A stretch of 64,000 nt of DNA, from contig JAJGOT010000348.1 of assembly GCA_022457155.1 (NCBI GenBank), positions 496,001 to 560,000 on the forward strand, in the 5' to 3' direction. The stretch comes from Cladopsammia gracilis. Its lineage: Eukaryota > Cnidaria > Anthozoa > Scleractinia > Dendrophylliidae. The notes beneath the pieces were generated by a model. It saw nothing but the letters and a program-made list of their open reading frames with translations, was not told the DNA's origin and made no database searches. Position numbers and translations under genes: made by a program. Shown here one piece after another: positions 30,601 to 42,389 of the stretch; the first letter of the stretch is position 1, and each line of letters opens with the position of its first letter.

Positions 30601-31354
30601 CAGCCATAAACGTTGATTGCAAGGTTGTTTTGACGTTCAACCTTAGAAATCTGACTCAATGGCGTTGGAAAATCAACTCCAGTGCAGTCAAGGCCATCAT
30701 CAATGGGATAACTTCCTGGTCTGTCTGAATGCGCCTCGGCAGGGAACAATGCCGATCGCAGTGCCCAACGTAGACACTGATTGTCTCTGTTCTTTACATT
30801 GATGATTGCCTGCTTCGACCTGAGTTTTGATGGTGTTGGGATAAATGTACCGCCTCGTATAGGCTTGTACACCCCGAATTCAAGGTAAACAGTTTTGATT
30901 TTATCAACCACCCAACCAGAACCTAATTGCTGCCATCTAGCAATCTCTTCCTTAAAGCCATTCACAATGTCTTCTAAGAAGCCTTCCTCTCGCAGCTTAT
31001 AGATATGTGTCACAATCAGTGGTTTAACGTTCCAAAAGAAGTGATTCATTTCTCGATTGTTATCACCTGCCATTGAAAAGTGAACATCGAATGACAAAGT
31101 GACCTTCACCCCGCCAAGCTCTGTGACTTCGCGTACAATTCTCTGGAAATGACTGCCTTATTAGTTATGAAAAATGAATTCAGGTCCTTGATTTGGTAAT
31201 CATCAGGGACATTCATCTTATAACCATGCAGCCAATTACCGAAGTAATCGTGGTTCCTTGGGTTGAAGTCAAGACGTTGAGCCTCCATGTTATATACAGG
31301 GATTTCCTTTTCTCCAATTGCTGGTCTCGCATCGGACCTCTGTGCCATTGCCAT
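27585..31354 (-). pseudogene. PolB: Protein-primed-type DNA polymerase B, N-terminal frameshift
   Basis: The main frame (27585-31109) holds over 1170 codons: a Cys2His2-like finger at about residues 227-247, exonuclease motifs YADFES, NLKGYD and LMTDVLLLAD, an endonuclease-VII-like Cys/His insert (DHCHITGKY), polymerase motif A (LDANNLYGW), motif B (KLMNNSVFG) and motif C (YTDTDS). This is the TP-primed PolB that replicates Polintons. The gene starts at the TIR-edge ATG 31354, but that frame ends at 31106, overlapping the main frame by a few bases. The shift is around 31140-31155, one missing base. The main frame has no ATG start near 31109 (GTG). The catalytic region is otherwise intact. Confidence 0.88.
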
Positions 31355-31681
31355 GTGGGTTGGTATATGCGGGGGTGGGGTTTCTTCAATTGGTGGTCTC
31401 GTGTCGGGGCCAGCATCCACAAGCTGTGGTTGGGGATGGTCTCGTGCCGGGTCAGCATTCACAAGCCCTGTGTAGTATAGGGGGTTGGTGTATCCGGGAC
31501 CGCCTCCAAACGCCCGCAAAACCGCTTATTTTTGGAACTCCCGAACACCTTAGTTGCCGTGCCCCCAGGGCGAATACAATGAGCTCTGGGGGCACGGCAA
31601 CTAAGGTGTTCGGGAGTTCCAAAAATAAGCGGTTTTGCGGGCGTTTGGAGGCGGTCCCGAATCACCAACCCCCTATACTAC
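31350..31681 (-). repeat. Right terminal inverted repeat (332 bp)
   Basis: The inverse of the left TIR. Its inner end carries the ATG at 31354-31352 of the PolB reading frame, in the same position as the exonuclease ATG in the left TIR. Confidence 0.92.
31472..31681. repeat. Right terminal palindrome (210 bp)
   Basis: The inverse of the left terminal palindrome, in the same orientation relative to the element end (loop and bubble not flipped). Confidence 0.9.
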
Positions 31682-31688
31682 TGAGAAA
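31682..31688 (+). repeat. Polinton target-site duplication, right
   Basis: The direct repeat TGAGAAA matches 11493-11499. Confidence 0.8.
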
Positions 31689-32284
31689 TATATATCTTAT
31701 ATATATACCTTTTGTATTCCCATCAAAAACGTCACCTATTTGATGGTAATACAAAAGATAAACCCGCATGTAAGAACCTAGTGGTTTAAGAACCTGCCGG
31801 CAGAAATTTGCCATTTTAGTACCCAAAAATATAAGAACCTGTTTAGCCAAGCAAGATCAAGCAGGTTCTTATATGTGGGTTACAGTTAAATTATGATAAA
31901 CATTTTAACCAAGGAGTTTGACTTTGAGATTGCAAATTTATATTACAAGAAAATATTTATTTTTTTTATTATACAACTCTTGTTGTAGAGATAAGACTAC
32001 ATATACATTCTGTAATCAGTTTATCATAATACAGTTGTGAATAAATAATGTATATTTAAGAATTAAACCCAAGTTTATTTATTTTTCTGGTAATCTACAA
32101 CTACTGTATATCTCCTTCATAGAAATTAAGAACCTAATTAAGAACCTACTAAGCCTAAATTGCCAATAACTACACTGTACCCCAAAATCAAGAACCTATT
32201 TTGCCAGACAAAAATGTAGGTTCTTACACGCGGGTTTTTACTGTATATATATTTCTGAAATAGCTATGTTTTTGTAAATCAGTG
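31682..32284. mobile_element. Right part of the MITE split by the Polinton
   Basis: With 11467-11499 this forms a roughly 630-bp TA-flanked MITE with 46-bp TIRs and two mismatches. Its interior holds a second inverted pair AAACCCGCATGTAAGAACCT (about 31760 and 32240), a short hairpin at about 31709-31760, and several AAGAACCT motifs on both strands. Confidence 0.65.
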
Positions 32285-35200
32285 TAGATATCTTTTAAAA
32301 TATCTTTAAAATACCGTAATCCACGATATGCCGTTTAGTAGAAAAATGCAAGGATATATTTTAACTTGAGGAACAGATCCACTGACGACATACTTTAGCG
32401 CATATAGCGACATCAACACTATAAATAACTTTGATGACAAAAATCGCCACAGGTTTTAATTCAGAGTTGAATGTTTTGGGCTGCAATTTTGGAATAGAAT
32501 ACTTAAATTAAGACTTTTCATAAAGGTTGTAACTTCATCAAATTGCCATTAAAAATGAAGAAAGGAAAAAAGAAACAAAAAAGGATCTTTGACGTCTCCA
32601 CCAGGATTTGAATGCAGGAGCCGGGAGCGTTGGTTATGCCATACAGCGCGCCAATTGATTGCGCCACATGGTCACAGACAATCTGTAGGAATTAATTTTA
32701 ATATTTCAACCGTGTCCAGTTCTCTCCTGTTTCAAACAATGCATATTTGTGTCACGCTAAGACGTGAAAGACATAAATTGGGTTTGTTGAACTTTTACAA
32801 ATGGCACGGAAACTTCACACATTTAAAAACAACATTTACCGTGCTGTAGCATTTTCCTATAAGCATTATGCACTGTTTAGCGTAATTACCAGGTAAAGTT
32901 TACAGCCGATAGATGGAAGGACGGAAAGAGCGAAAATTTGCATGTTTGCCACCATTGCGTTACCGTTCACGGTTCATTACGCTTGCGTATTCACGAGTTA
33001 CGTAAACGCACTTTTCTGTGCGATGAGACCGAATGGGATTCTGGGTAGGCAGCATTGGCAAGCTAGTAATATTCTATTTCTTGATAATCAAGATGTTTTC
33101 CTTGTTTGAGACATTTAAGAGCATGATTTATGCATCCTGTGTTAATATAATGTATATTCTGTCACAGACGAAGATTAAATTTTCCAACTTCCCAGTAAAC
33201 CTTTGTGTCGCATCGTTCATGGTTTATGCTTTTCACCCGACAACGTTTCTTCAATTTGGTGTATATTATCAAGGTGTGTAATGGGGCCAACTAGTAATAA
33301 ATTCTTATTCATTTAAAAGTTATTCTACGACTAATGATTATTAAGGTATGGCCCTTCCTGAATGGGAGAAAAAGATCAAAGGGCTCTTAAAGCCATCTCG
33401 TTAATGCGAGAGAATGTAAGGTTAATAAACAACAACAACAACAACAATTCGAAAAGTTGGGTGCCTTTGATAGGTAAATGTAGTAAAGACGTGATAGGTA
33501 ATATGTGTAAAGCTGCTAAATGGTTTATTGAAGTTGAAAGATTGAAAATACCTGTAGGTCTAATCGTAGAGTTAGACATTGCAGTCATAGAGGACTTAAG
33601 GGCTCTTTTAGGAGCCACCAAATCAATAAAAGTCATGAGCAACAAAATAATCATGTTAATTTAGCGTATTTGTTCAAAATAGTCTTCATTTTACAGCTGA
33701 GGGGAAACTTCAACTTGATTATATTAAGCGAATGAGCCGAGGCCAAATTGGTTGCTACGGGGGAAAATTATGAGGAGGGATGGGGGTGGCAAAACTACTT
33801 AGATTCAATCTATCTTTAGAGAGCCCTTTTACTTAGTTAATTTTCTTTGTTTTGTATCAGTCACAGTATTTTAGAAGCAATGACTTGTATAGCATTACAA
33901 TGGCGATTTTCTTATCAATCGAAATTTGGGAAAGATGTTCGAAGGTTAAAAAATATTTACTATCTTTATTTATTGATATTTAAACAAAACTAAAACATAT
34001 TGCAACGATTTTCATTTGGGATTAAAATTGATTTACTAGCAATGTTTTTAAACAGCCAATTAATATGTGCAGTGTATATGTGGATGTATGAGACAAAACA
34101 AGAACTTTGTGCATGTGAATAAGTTCATTAAAAAGACTTCAGTAAAAAAGGAATGTTTTATCTAAATACTTCACTAAGGTAGACTATTGTAAAAAAGGCA
34201 AATGAAAATATTTTACTTGTCGCTTTTTCCGTCAACTAAAAAATTGTGTACCTTCGGGCAGAATGGTGTCTCTTGTAGGAATAGAGCTGGCGATTAGATT
34301 TCGTTTCCTTTTATAGCCGAAGCTGTTTTCAAAACATCTCGGCTTAAAGAAGCCTTGGTAAAAACGACAAGCGACGTGGCCCCGAAAATTGCCGACATGA
34401 GACGTTCTGAACAGCGAGAAACGGCTCGATTCCGCTTCAAAAATACGACAAATTACGACAGCGACTTTAGAAGGTTGTGCAATTTACCAATAAAAATTAA
34501 ACATTATTGACCATATCGTTCATATCAACACCCGACGGCCAACGGTCTGTTTTACATGTAATGATCAATTTGTTATTGAAACGTCTACCAACCTCGTTCC
34601 CAAGGCCCCTATCTTCCTCTCTCTTGGATCGGACGTGCAGTTAGAGTACACCCTAGACTCCCGGTAAACACATACATATCCGTGACCTTTGATTTTTGAT
34701 TTTTTTGGCGCAAATTGGTTTTAACAAGCTTAATAATTTTCCTTCGAGCATTTTTATTTTAAAAAGAGACTTTTCTTTTGATCTTGATGAAAAATTGCAC
34801 TTTATCAAATAAAGACAAATAAGTGACAGGTCACGCGTGTGGTTTCCGTTCGAATTACACGCACCGGCTCCCCCGACGGTGTCAATTTGCGCGAGGGCAA
34901 AAGTAATGACCCTCCCCTCGGGTGAATGTCATTTTGTCTCTGTGACGCGGTCGCTAAGCTTTAGTATTCGAATTTCGTGGTACAGCCGTTTGGATCGCGG
35001 ACAAGCGAGGATGGCCAGAATCGCTCCAAAACGGAGCCCTTTTAGAGACCGTGAAAGGGAATTTGGAATCGCACGGGTAGACATTTAACCTGCGGCCTCA
35101 CTGGTGGCAATTCGGGGAGCTTGAGTTGAATTGTTTAGAATTTATTGGCTTTCGCGTGGCGAGGGTTCGCTCAGAGGTCTCCAGCCTTCCCTTCTTTTAT

Positions 35201-36621
35201 AGTGGATAGTGGGGCGAGTGACAAAAGTTGTAAAAATGCATTTAAACCGGTCAGGATACATCAAGAGACAATAAAGTAAAGGTGAGGAGACTTTAGTGTG
35301 TAATATTTTCGATTTTTCTATCGCTTATCAATTCCGTGACAAATCGTATTATTACCTAGTATATTTCATTATGTAACTTGATGTCACTCACATCACGATT
35401 GGTCTGCCTGTGGGATCATCCAATTTAAATCTTTGATGTGTGCCACAACGCATCGGATAAATGTTTACGCTTATCCGCGTTTGTAGATCTTTATATATAT
35501 AAGATATAAACATCTAAGAATTTTACGTAGATTTTAAAGAAGAAAAGAACTGATCCATGACCTATGGTCGCTACAATGTCTGTCATTGATCGATCAGATT
35601 CCGTTCACGCATATTCATTGCTATTTTAAGACTTAAATTCAGTCAGGAAGTCAAGACAAAAAAGTGCATATCCTTAGAATTCCTCTGTTCTTTATAATCT
35701 TCCGGAAACCGGACATTCCACAAAGATAACAAGTATCGCAGAACATTCATAATCCATCGGACAAAATTATCAACAAAAGCCAGAGAAACTTTTGATAACT
35801 CAGACGTCAGATGTGGGTGGGCTGAAATATCTGTTTTCCGCTTAGTTGTCAATGCTTGTTAAAGGAAATATTTCACGCAGTTGTGTATGTTGTTATCGAT
35901 ATCGATATGAAATGTTTTGGAAAGTGAAGCGGACATTGATTTTTCTTTTGTGGAGAGTTGAAAAAGAAATGGCTGCATAAGTTAATGTTATACATGAATG
36001 GGTTATTTGCGAATATATAGTAGTTCTGTCTTTTTTTATTCGAAAGTCGAGAGCTTTCTATTTCCGGTATCATGTGTTTAGTAACTATTAGAGATTAAAT
36101 GGGTCTGCTTTAAACCTCAAAATATAGTGTTGACAGTGTCTTCTTGACGACCCCCGGGGTCACGACCGCAGTAAAATTTCGTAAAATATTCTATTAAGAT
36201 CCAAGTCTTATGCGATAGTCATATATTGAAATAGTGGGATCTTGCAATTGTTTTTTAATAGCTCCTCAGAGTTTATTCCGCGTGTAAGTGTAATGTGTTT
36301 CTCGGAGCTAGGCAGTATCTCCATTACATCCGGTTTGAAATATTTGAATCTCCAGCATAATAGCTGTACACTCTTTATCAAGTATCCCGGAAAGTGACAT
36401 CATGAAACTTAGCGCCCCAATTTCTCAAATTATAAAATTTGTACTAAAGTAATCAAACATGCGGGATTCCTGACCGCAGTATTTTTCAAAACCTTTTTCT
36501 GATCTGCCGGAGATACAGGCAAAGGTTGTCCGTTGTTGCATTATTATGCAGTATTACTTTATTTTGTATTAAATTTTCCACCGCAGAAATATACTCGCGC
36601 AGAAAAAAATTACTTGTTTTA
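32285..36621. other. Intron right of the Polinton, mostly unrecognised
   Basis: AT-rich DNA with a tRNA-like stretch (32590-32672), an (AAC)n run near 33428, and a segment at 33375-33430 shared with 41920-41975. Segments near 32730-32960 resemble 4845-5020. Around 34820-35100 is a GC-richer island without recognisable coding. No gene is supported. Confidence 0.45.
32590..32672 (-). repeat. tRNA-derived sequence (SINE head or tRNA pseudogene)
   Basis: Minus strand: GTGGCGCAATCAATTGGCGC resembles a D-arm with A box, and ATTCAAATCCTGG resembles a T-arm/B box. The acceptor ends do not pair well, so a functional tRNA is unlikely. Confidence 0.4.
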
Positions 36622-37512
36622 ATGATGTATATCGGCTTAACAAGAACTTTTCAACAGTGAATATATTGCTATCATAACTCCGAGGCGACCGGCACAACAG
36701 TCATCTGTATTCCCGATTCAACTCCACACACGTCCTCAAAAGAACCAGAGACTGTTATCATAATACTGATACATTTTTACAACAACGTACAATAATTCAC
36801 TCACTAGTTTTCTCGTTGTTTATGTTCATATTGGCGCCAGAACAGCAACCATATAACTAGGAGAACTATAAAAACCTCCGGTCAGGAAGTGAAATTGTTT
36901 AATACCGATGCCTTGGATTTTATTTATACTTGACCAGAAATCCGCAAACATTTCCTCCCAGCAGAAATTTAAGGTGTCCCGACGCGCAAAAATTTCCTCC
37001 CGCAAAACAAATTCAGTCAAAATTTCCTTGTGCACAGTAGCTAAACCAATAAAACTATGACGTCTTTCCCATACTATTGCATACAAACGCAAAGTTCATG
37101 CTATTTTGCTCTGCCATATCGCTCATATTAAAACACAAACTTTCCCGTCCAATAACGTCTCCATTCGTAAAAATAGACCGTGAAATTCTCAAACTACGTT
37201 TCCCAAGAAAACGTATTTGACCTATTTTTACCATTCTCGAAAGCAGCTTGCATGGCTTTACGACAAATGATTGAAAATTTTAAATATTGATACGTAACGT
37301 GAGATATCGAAACTAAGAACTTTAATATCTTTGCAGTGACGTAATGTGAGATATGACAAGTTCATCACAAGTTCTGACATCCCAATACCCTAGGGAAATT
37401 AACAATAGGTCCGGGGGTGCTCCCCAAACATTTTAGTGGCAGTATGTGACGCCTTTCTTGATATCCTAACCGCTTTAACCAACCATATCCTCAATGCCCT
37501 AATATAGCTTCT
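36622..37512 (+). repeat. Dispersed repeat, 0.9 kb, copy 1
   Basis: Very similar over most of its length to 45940-46927 in the same orientation (shared blocks include TATTGGCGCCAGAACAGCAA and GGTCCGGGGGTGCTCCCCAA). Both copies end at the same point, near ATATAGCTTCT. No coding potential is seen; probably a non-autonomous element or satellite unit. Confidence 0.7.
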
Positions 37513-38327
37513 ATAAAGAACGAACAAGAAACCCCCCCGGACAAGAGTCCACAAAATTTTGTTAACAACTTTTGTCCCTTTTTAGTACTCGACTCCGAAA
37601 TCTCGCTTAATGCGCAAGCGCATTAACGAGATAAAAAGGAGAATCCTGGGAGAAACTGAGAAGCAACACTTATCCTCCCAAAACTCAGAAAAACCCAAAC
37701 ACCAACGGCATTGTCTGAACGTAACGCCAGCAAAGAATGTTACAAAGAAGGCCATTCGGATACGCATCTAAACCTCTCAGCGTACGGGGGCTGAACAGGC
37801 AACCTATCAGGGGTGAAAAAAGCACCCGCTAAAAATAAAATTGTAGCAAAAAGTGACGGCTGGTGCGTGAAACTGAGCCAGTTGAGGTGTCGTCCAGGTA
37901 CATAAATAACTACAAAAATGACGGTAAATGGGGTGAATAGCATCGGAAACGTGATAATATACCTGCTTTCCAAACCGTGCATCGCGTTATCTTTGTAAGA
38001 GACCCCCACCAAATTTAACGCAAGAGACGAGGCAGAAGCAAAAACTGATACCAAAAGCTGTGGGGCTTACCCTCCCAGCTGCACTAAAATATATGTTTAA
38101 TTCTGATGAACAAACTACAGCGTCAAGACTGAACTCACGAGGGAATAAGGGCACAAATATGTGGGCAAGAAAAATAGCAAACACACTGAAAGGGTATTAC
38201 AAATAGCGTCTGGTTAGATTACACACTGTATACATGCCATGGTACGGGACACTCAAAAAATATTCTAGATAAAGCTGCAAAACAAATCTTTATAAGGGGA
38301 GTAGTTGTTAATTATATCATTCTACAC
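37513..38327. other. Intron, nothing recognised
   Basis: Mixed AT-rich sequence. Minus frames at 37582-38184 are hydrophobic but show no family. Confidence 0.4.
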
Positions 38328-38505
38328 ACTTTATTCCAAAATGGCGGCCAATTTATTATAATTTTATATGTATGTTAATTAGCCCTTGTTGCCTCGTCAG
38401 CATGTGCAAAATACAACAGAATTTTCACGCGAAAATGAGGCAAAGAGGGCTAATTGATATGCACACAAAAGAATAATAAATTGTCTGCCATTTTGGAATA
38501 AGGTG
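38328..38505. repeat. Hairpin element, family copy 2
   Basis: Diverged arms starting CTTTATTCCAAAATGGCGG and ending with its inverse. Related to 2302-2476. Confidence 0.6.
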
Positions 38506-39424
38506 TATTCCATGCTGCGTTTTACAAAATCTAAGTATCAACGTATTTCAGCTTATTTCGTTCCATGCTTTTTTACAACACCCTTCTGCTTCATTGTACG
38601 TTGCACAGACGTTATTAAGCCCCAATGTAATTTCTTCCTCTGCCATATATGTTACGCAGACACCAAAGGGGGCCAAAGTAACCCATAATGTTCCACTCTA
38701 CGTTCCACCGACGCCATGAGGCGCCAACGTAATGCTTTCCTCTTTACGTTACACAGAAGCCAAAGGAGGTCAGTGTAAGCCAAACCGCTATTCACGTTTT
38801 ATAGACGGCATGAGGCGCTAATGTAATACTTTCGTTGTTACAAAGATGCCTGAAAGCGCCAACGTAAATAAATCCGACACGAAATAGAGAAAGGACAAAC
38901 TTTCGTATGCAATCTCGCTGAGAGTGGAGCCAGGCTTGTAGTCGATCCTTTTTTCAGGAACTTATACAATTTGCTCTTTAGCGACGTCGGCGGGCAGGGA
39001 ATAAACTAAAAACCCCGATGCTCAAATAAGCCAGCGTGAAAATGAAAGAGGACACGACAGCTTTTCAGAAAACTCTCTTGGGATTCGGTGATAGGGCGTA
39101 AGGCATTTGCAGTGAGTTCTAGCAGTGAAATCGCATAACTTAGTAAGAAAATTGATGAACTCTGAGGATTATTTTAAAAACATGTAGCTGTTAAAGTTCA
39201 TGTCCTCCTGTTTTGATCAATCGTTATCAGTCCAGTCAAGTAAGATTTAATGCATTGTAATCTGTTTATTATGATTATTTTTGTTTGTTTGTTAGTTTTA
39301 TTTGTTAACTTTCTGTATAACCTTACGCTTTTGCAATACTGTAATTGATTTATAGTCATGCAAATAAAGCTTGTTGTTGTTGTTAAGACATATTCGCGCT
39401 CTTTTATAGAATGAGAGTAGCTAT
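38506..39424. other. Intron with degenerate short repeats
   Basis: Loose repeats of a TTACGTTGC-like and AGGCGCCAACGTAA motif occur at about 38560-38880. The rest is AT-rich; no gene. Confidence 0.4.
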
Positions 39425-39850
39425 CTAAAATATAGCTAGCCATACAGTTGCCATAAAGTCAGCCAAAGAGCCAGTCATACAGCTAGCCATAAAGACAGCC
39501 ACACAGCTAACAATACAGCTAGCCACAAATCCAGCCATACAGTTAGCCAAAGAGCCAGTTATACAGCTAGCCACACAGACAGCCACACAGTCAGCCATAA
39601 AGGCAGCCATATAGTCAGCTATACAGCCGCGATTAAGTTAGCCGTTAAGCTAAACAATATGCCATACAGCAAGCCAGAGTAAGTCAAGCAATCGAACCAG
39701 CCAGCCACAAAACTACCCAATCAGTTTGCCACCTGGCAATCCAGCCGGCGACACCTGCATTCTTGCTATACAGTAAGCCACCTAGCCATCAAGTGATAGA
39801 TCAGACAAGCACCTGCCTACACAGCTAGCCAATCAGCCAGCTATCATTTC
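39425..39850. repeat. Minisatellite, about 12-bp CAGCTAGCCATA units
   Basis: Many imperfect units of AGCCAnACAGnT, clearest at 39430-39610 and degenerate towards 39850. It lies next to host exon 7. Confidence 0.8.
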
Positions 39851-39940
39851 ATCCAGCCAGCACAAGGGTAGAGAAACACTATTAATACTATAATGATTGT
39901 ACATCTGATACAACACGGTCACTCAGTTTATTGTACGTAC

Positions 39941-40030
39941 CAGTTTGGCTGCACACAAGTACTTCACATGTTCTTTAAATGAATATTGTGATGAACTCAA
40001 TTCTTGTTCATGGCTCTCACGGATTCTCTC
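39941..40030 (-). CDS. GTF3C1: GTF3C1-like exon 7
   Basis: Exon of 30 codons, phase 0 to 0, starting ERIRESHEQELSSSQYSF and ending CAAKL. The acceptor is TGTTACAG and the donor CTG|GTACGT. The following intron is 29.7 kb and contains the Polinton. Confidence 0.7.
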
Positions 40031-40557
40031 CTGTAACATTTAATTGAAATCAATATACATGTAAAATAAACAATGTAGCTGTTATAGTTGCAAGAATTAC
40101 TATTTCACAAGTGAATCTTTAACATGCAATTTTATTCCACAAATAAAATGGACTTGACCACTGCCACCCTTCGCCAGTCGTGGGTCTTAATAATAGGCCA
40201 CAGCCCATTCTCTCAAAAATTCACTTGAATGCAAAGAACATTTATTCTTATCGCACAAATTATCTAAAGTGTTTAATTTGTTTATAAACCCGTTATACGT
40301 TTTATTAACCCTATTTCAAGCACTATTTTTAGTTGAGTAGTGTCAAAAAATGTGTCAGAATTGGGCGCAAAAAAATAACAAATTAGTCTCAAAACTATTC
40401 GTCCAAAAGTGAAACAGGCAAAATTAAAATTGTCCAAACTGTTTAATGTATTCTTTCTCCGTTCCTTCAGTTTTCAGGCCCTATACTCCTGATATAACCA
40501 TTCAAGACTGACCAGTAATCAGACTACACACAAGAACAGTTGTTCAATGTCACCTAC

Positions 40558-41589
40558 CTGCAACCGTACCACAGGAAAACCAAACTCCTTGTGTTCGTCA
40601 ACAATGTTGTGAATGCATCTCGCCAGCATGGCATCCATTTCATTAAAACCAAATTCTCTTTTACTCTGCTCTAAATACTCTTCTATGGACAAAGCCACAG
40701 AAACAATCACAGGAGAAGTGACAGTATCATCAAGAAAATCATCTGAGGAAGTAGGACTGACTTCATCAGTTGCATCTTGACTCAAAGCAACTGTTCTCCC
40801 CAAACGTTTCTCTACGGTTGAAGTTAACCTGACACCAGGTTTTGTTACCAATACCCCTTCTGCAATTCTTTCTTCATCGCTTTCAATCGCATTTTGTACT
40901 TTATCATCACCGATATCTTTTAATGTCACCACATTTTTGCAGTGGTGCAGAGTCATAAAGTCATGGGTGTTAAAAGCCCTGGCTGGCAGCTGGTTAATAG
41001 ATACATATGGGTCCTTACCACCCCTGGCTAACATCAGAGCTGTTCTTGATGATCGAGATGAGGTGCTGTTGTATGTTAGAGAAGTTCCTGGAACTGTAGG
41101 TACAGTTTCACTGACCTGAGAGGTTTTCGGTTCTACCTCAACAGCCTCCATGCAACTTGTCAGATAGTCACCACTTTCTTTCAGAGATGTTGGATCGTAA
41201 GCACTTGTAAATTTTGTGATTGTTGAAAAAGGTAAATTCAAGATTAAAACTTCACGTTTTTCCGCCTCTTTCTCTGTCGTTGATGGAGCAGCCCCAGTTT
41301 TTCCTTTTCCATGGGGTTTTGATTTACGAGATGGTATCACATTACTCGGTTGACATCTCTCTGTAGGCATTTTTTCATGAATTAGTGAAGGTGACTGGAC
41401 AGCTGTACTGCTCTTCATTTGAGGCACGGCAGTGGATGGAGAGAGTTGACTTTTCTCTGTACTGTTATCGGAAGCGTTTTCTTTTCTCTTTGGTACTTCA
41501 GTAGTATCTGGAGCTCTCTTCCTCTGGAGTGATAAATTACTTCTCTCTTCACAAGGTGCCTTGGCTGGTAACTGGACGCTAGGAAAGTC
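40558..41589 (-). CDS. GTF3C1: GTF3C1-like exon 6 (large linker exon)
   Basis: Large exon of exactly 344 codons, phase 0 to 0. The acceptor is TCTGACAG and the donor CAG|GTAGGT. The product is a Ser/Thr/Lys/Glu-rich disordered linker that becomes ordered near its end, at EYLEQSKREFGF through HKEFGFPVVRLQ. That last part looks like the start of a winged-helix fold. It is the strongest single coding block of the host gene. Confidence 0.75.
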
Positions 41590-42389
41590 CTGTCAGAGAA
41601 ATAAGAAAATCACTTGTTATGCACTCAGAAACCAGAACATGTATTACATAACAACCGACGGTAAAAAGGTTACAATGGTTTCTGTGATACCATTATTAAG
41701 TGGCCACGTCACCTCTTTTAGTATCACTTTGTATAACCAAAAGACAATTGTAACAATGCAAACCTAATCAAAGGTTCCTATGAGCCAACTCATGAATACC
41801 AAACACTCTAAATGAAAGATTCTCCACCAAATTTGCAGTACATGTTCTTTGATTTGTCGTATTCGAAACAAAATTTGATTTGAACTTTTACAAATGGCAG
41901 CGAAACTTCACACATTTAATCAAAGGGCTCTTAAAGCCATCTCGTTAAAGCGTTAGAACGTGAGGTTAATAAAAACAAAATAGAAGAATTGATAGTGAAT
42001 ATGGTAAAGATGCCGTTGTAGCGCACCTTTAGAATAAGTCTACTTAAAATAGGTACATGAAAACATCACATGATGCAAATCAGCCAATAGAAATTTATGT
42101 TCACGAAATGGGCGTAGTTTACATTTTCAAAAAAAAAAAACAACTTTAACATGCAAGGCTGATCAGACAGCAAATTTGTTCGATTTCTTTTAATAAGATA
42201 TGCCCAATATTTCGGTTAGACAAAACTAACCTTCATCAGGGGCTAGGAAAGCTTAGTGAAGATGGAAACAAACGGTTACAATATTTAAAATGGGCTAAGA
42301 TATATTGCTGGCACACGATAGGCTAATAAACAAGTAACGGTCCAGCTATATTTTCATACTGTTTGTTCTAGTGGTCCTTGCATTTTTTT
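41590..42389. other. Intron with composite dispersed repeats
   Basis: Contains short pieces also found near 10590, 32785 and 33375, joined in one place, a poly-A run near 42130 and a CTAACCTTCATCAGGG motif. No gene. Confidence 0.45.

Larger units (their letters stand above)
11500..31681. mobile_element. Polinton/Maverick (endogenous polintovirus)
   Basis: A 20182-bp element with 332-bp TIRs and a 6-7-bp target duplication. It encodes a protein-primed-type PolB, retroviral-type integrase, packaging ATPase, and hexon-like and penton-like capsid proteins, the defining Polinton set. Without the nested 3.4-kb insertion it would be about 16.8 kb. The TIRs differ at one base, which suggests recent insertion. 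Three genes carry inactivating changes. No cysteine protease gene was found. Confidence 0.93.
10192..39940 (-). other. 29.7-kb host intron carrying the Polinton
   Basis: This is the interval between GTF3C1-like exons 7 and 8. It holds a TA-flanked MITE, the Polinton inserted in that MITE, and several dispersed repeats. At 10510-10640 a segment starting CAAAGGCTCCT occurs twice in tandem; a related copy lies near 41770. Confidence 0.65.

Noticed and set aside
31107..31109. GTG as the PolB start
   Set aside because: Eukaryotic and viral genes of this type start at ATG; the coding frame continues upstream of this codon and the expected start is the TIR-edge ATG with a frameshift between.
33362..33664. 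100-residue plus ORF with an Asn run
   Set aside because: The Asn run is an (AAC)n microsatellite and no domain is seen; the first part is a dispersed repeat.
36826..37092. 88-residue minus ORF and its relative at 46158-46499
   Set aside because: Both lie in the dispersed repeat; the frames differ by indels and are not preserved between copies.
39425..39610. 61-residue minus ORF
   Set aside because: It is a translation of the minisatellite.
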